From assembly GCA_020060485.1 (NCBI GenBank), contig JAGVAB010000021.1:1-13574 (forward strand): a DNA stretch of 13,574 bases. The letters are read 5' to 3'. The notes beneath the pieces were generated by a model. That model saw nothing but the letters and a program-made list of their open reading frames with translations. It did not search any database and was not told where the DNA came from. Shown here in pieces: positions 13,494 through 13,574 of the stretch. The stretch is from Anaerolineales bacterium. GTDB taxonomy: Bacteria > Chloroflexota > Anaerolineae > Anaerolineales > Anaerolineaceae. Within the stretch, counting starts at the first letter, position 1. The number at the start of each line of letters is the position of its first letter. The translations under genes and the position numbers were made by a program.

Positions 13494-13574
13494 TTGAAAA
13501 TGATTGACAAAAAATCCTCTGATTGGTAAGAATGGGTCACCACAACACAATCTTGCCAAACGGAGGACACTCTG
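13478..13574 (+). mobile_element. Probable left end of an insertion sequence
   Basis: After the lipoprotein loses its repeat pattern, about 90 non-coding bases follow. They contain an imperfect inverted repeat (13516-13531 with 13551-13566, 13 of 16 pairs) and end in CGGAGGACACTCTG, a strong RBS (CGGAGGA 13561-13567) placed so that a start codon would fall just beyond the window. This is what the left end of an IS upstream of its transposase gene looks like. The family cannot be named, and the exact boundary and target duplication lie partly outside the window. Confidence 0.5.

Noticed and set aside
1..13574. CRISPR array, tRNA or rRNA genes
   Set aside because: I saw no regularly spaced repeats, no cloverleaf with a TTC-loop pattern and no rRNA motifs on either strand. 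A covariance search was not possible here.

Overview
The window looks like a bacterial chromosome segment made of several blocks with different histories. The blocks differ in base composition: GC-rich from about 5.9 to 10.2 kb, intermediate from 1.8 to 5.5 kb, and AT-rich from 10.3 to 12.6 kb. Lipoproteins occur without any outer-membrane partner gene. T/P-rich lipoprotein linkers and YD/RHS-type core fragments are also present. Together these would fit a monoderm-like environmental lineage such as Chloroflexota (Anaerolineae), but that is an inference; no rRNA or marker gene is present.

Layout. (1) 1-1687, mostly minus strand: a GNAT acetyltransferase and a C-terminal double-zinc-ribbon protein, separated by hairpins and terminators, with a palindromic repeat near the left edge. 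(2) 1793-5727: a minus-strand export module (TetR regulator, ABC ATPase, two ABC-2 permeases) followed on the plus strand by a decayed 3' fragment of a TnpB gene. This block is bracketed by two copies of a 33-bp sequence (1760-1792 and 5861-5893, 29/33 identical), which suggests it was inserted between the GNAT gene and padR. (3) 5911-10206, plus strand: a compact operon with a near-consensus promoter whose -10 box lies in a perfect palindrome (probable PadR operator). The genes are a PadR regulator, a substrate-binding lipoprotein, a FecCD-type permease, its ATPase, and a THEP1-like P-loop NTPase. (4) 10207-12700: an AT-rich accessory zone with three small orphan membrane proteins and a 77-codon ORF. 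Between them lie GC-rich scraps of an RHS/YD-repeat core gene, including a 44-bp repeat (42/44). This is the architecture expected of an eroded array of orphan RHS tips and immunity genes. (5) 12734-13574: a lipoprotein with a beta-propeller-like repeat that stops abruptly, followed by a non-matching end with an inverted repeat and a strong ribosome binding site at the window edge, probably the left end of an insertion sequence.

How the genes work together. The export module is self-contained: TetR probably controls export of an unidentified hydrophobic compound or ion. The padR operon would import a metal chelate, corrinoid or oxyanion under PadR control, with the NTPase as an unexplained passenger. 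The 10.2-12.7 kb zone is the most novel part, because none of its membrane proteins belongs to a family I recognise and the RHS scraps suggest they are immunity proteins.
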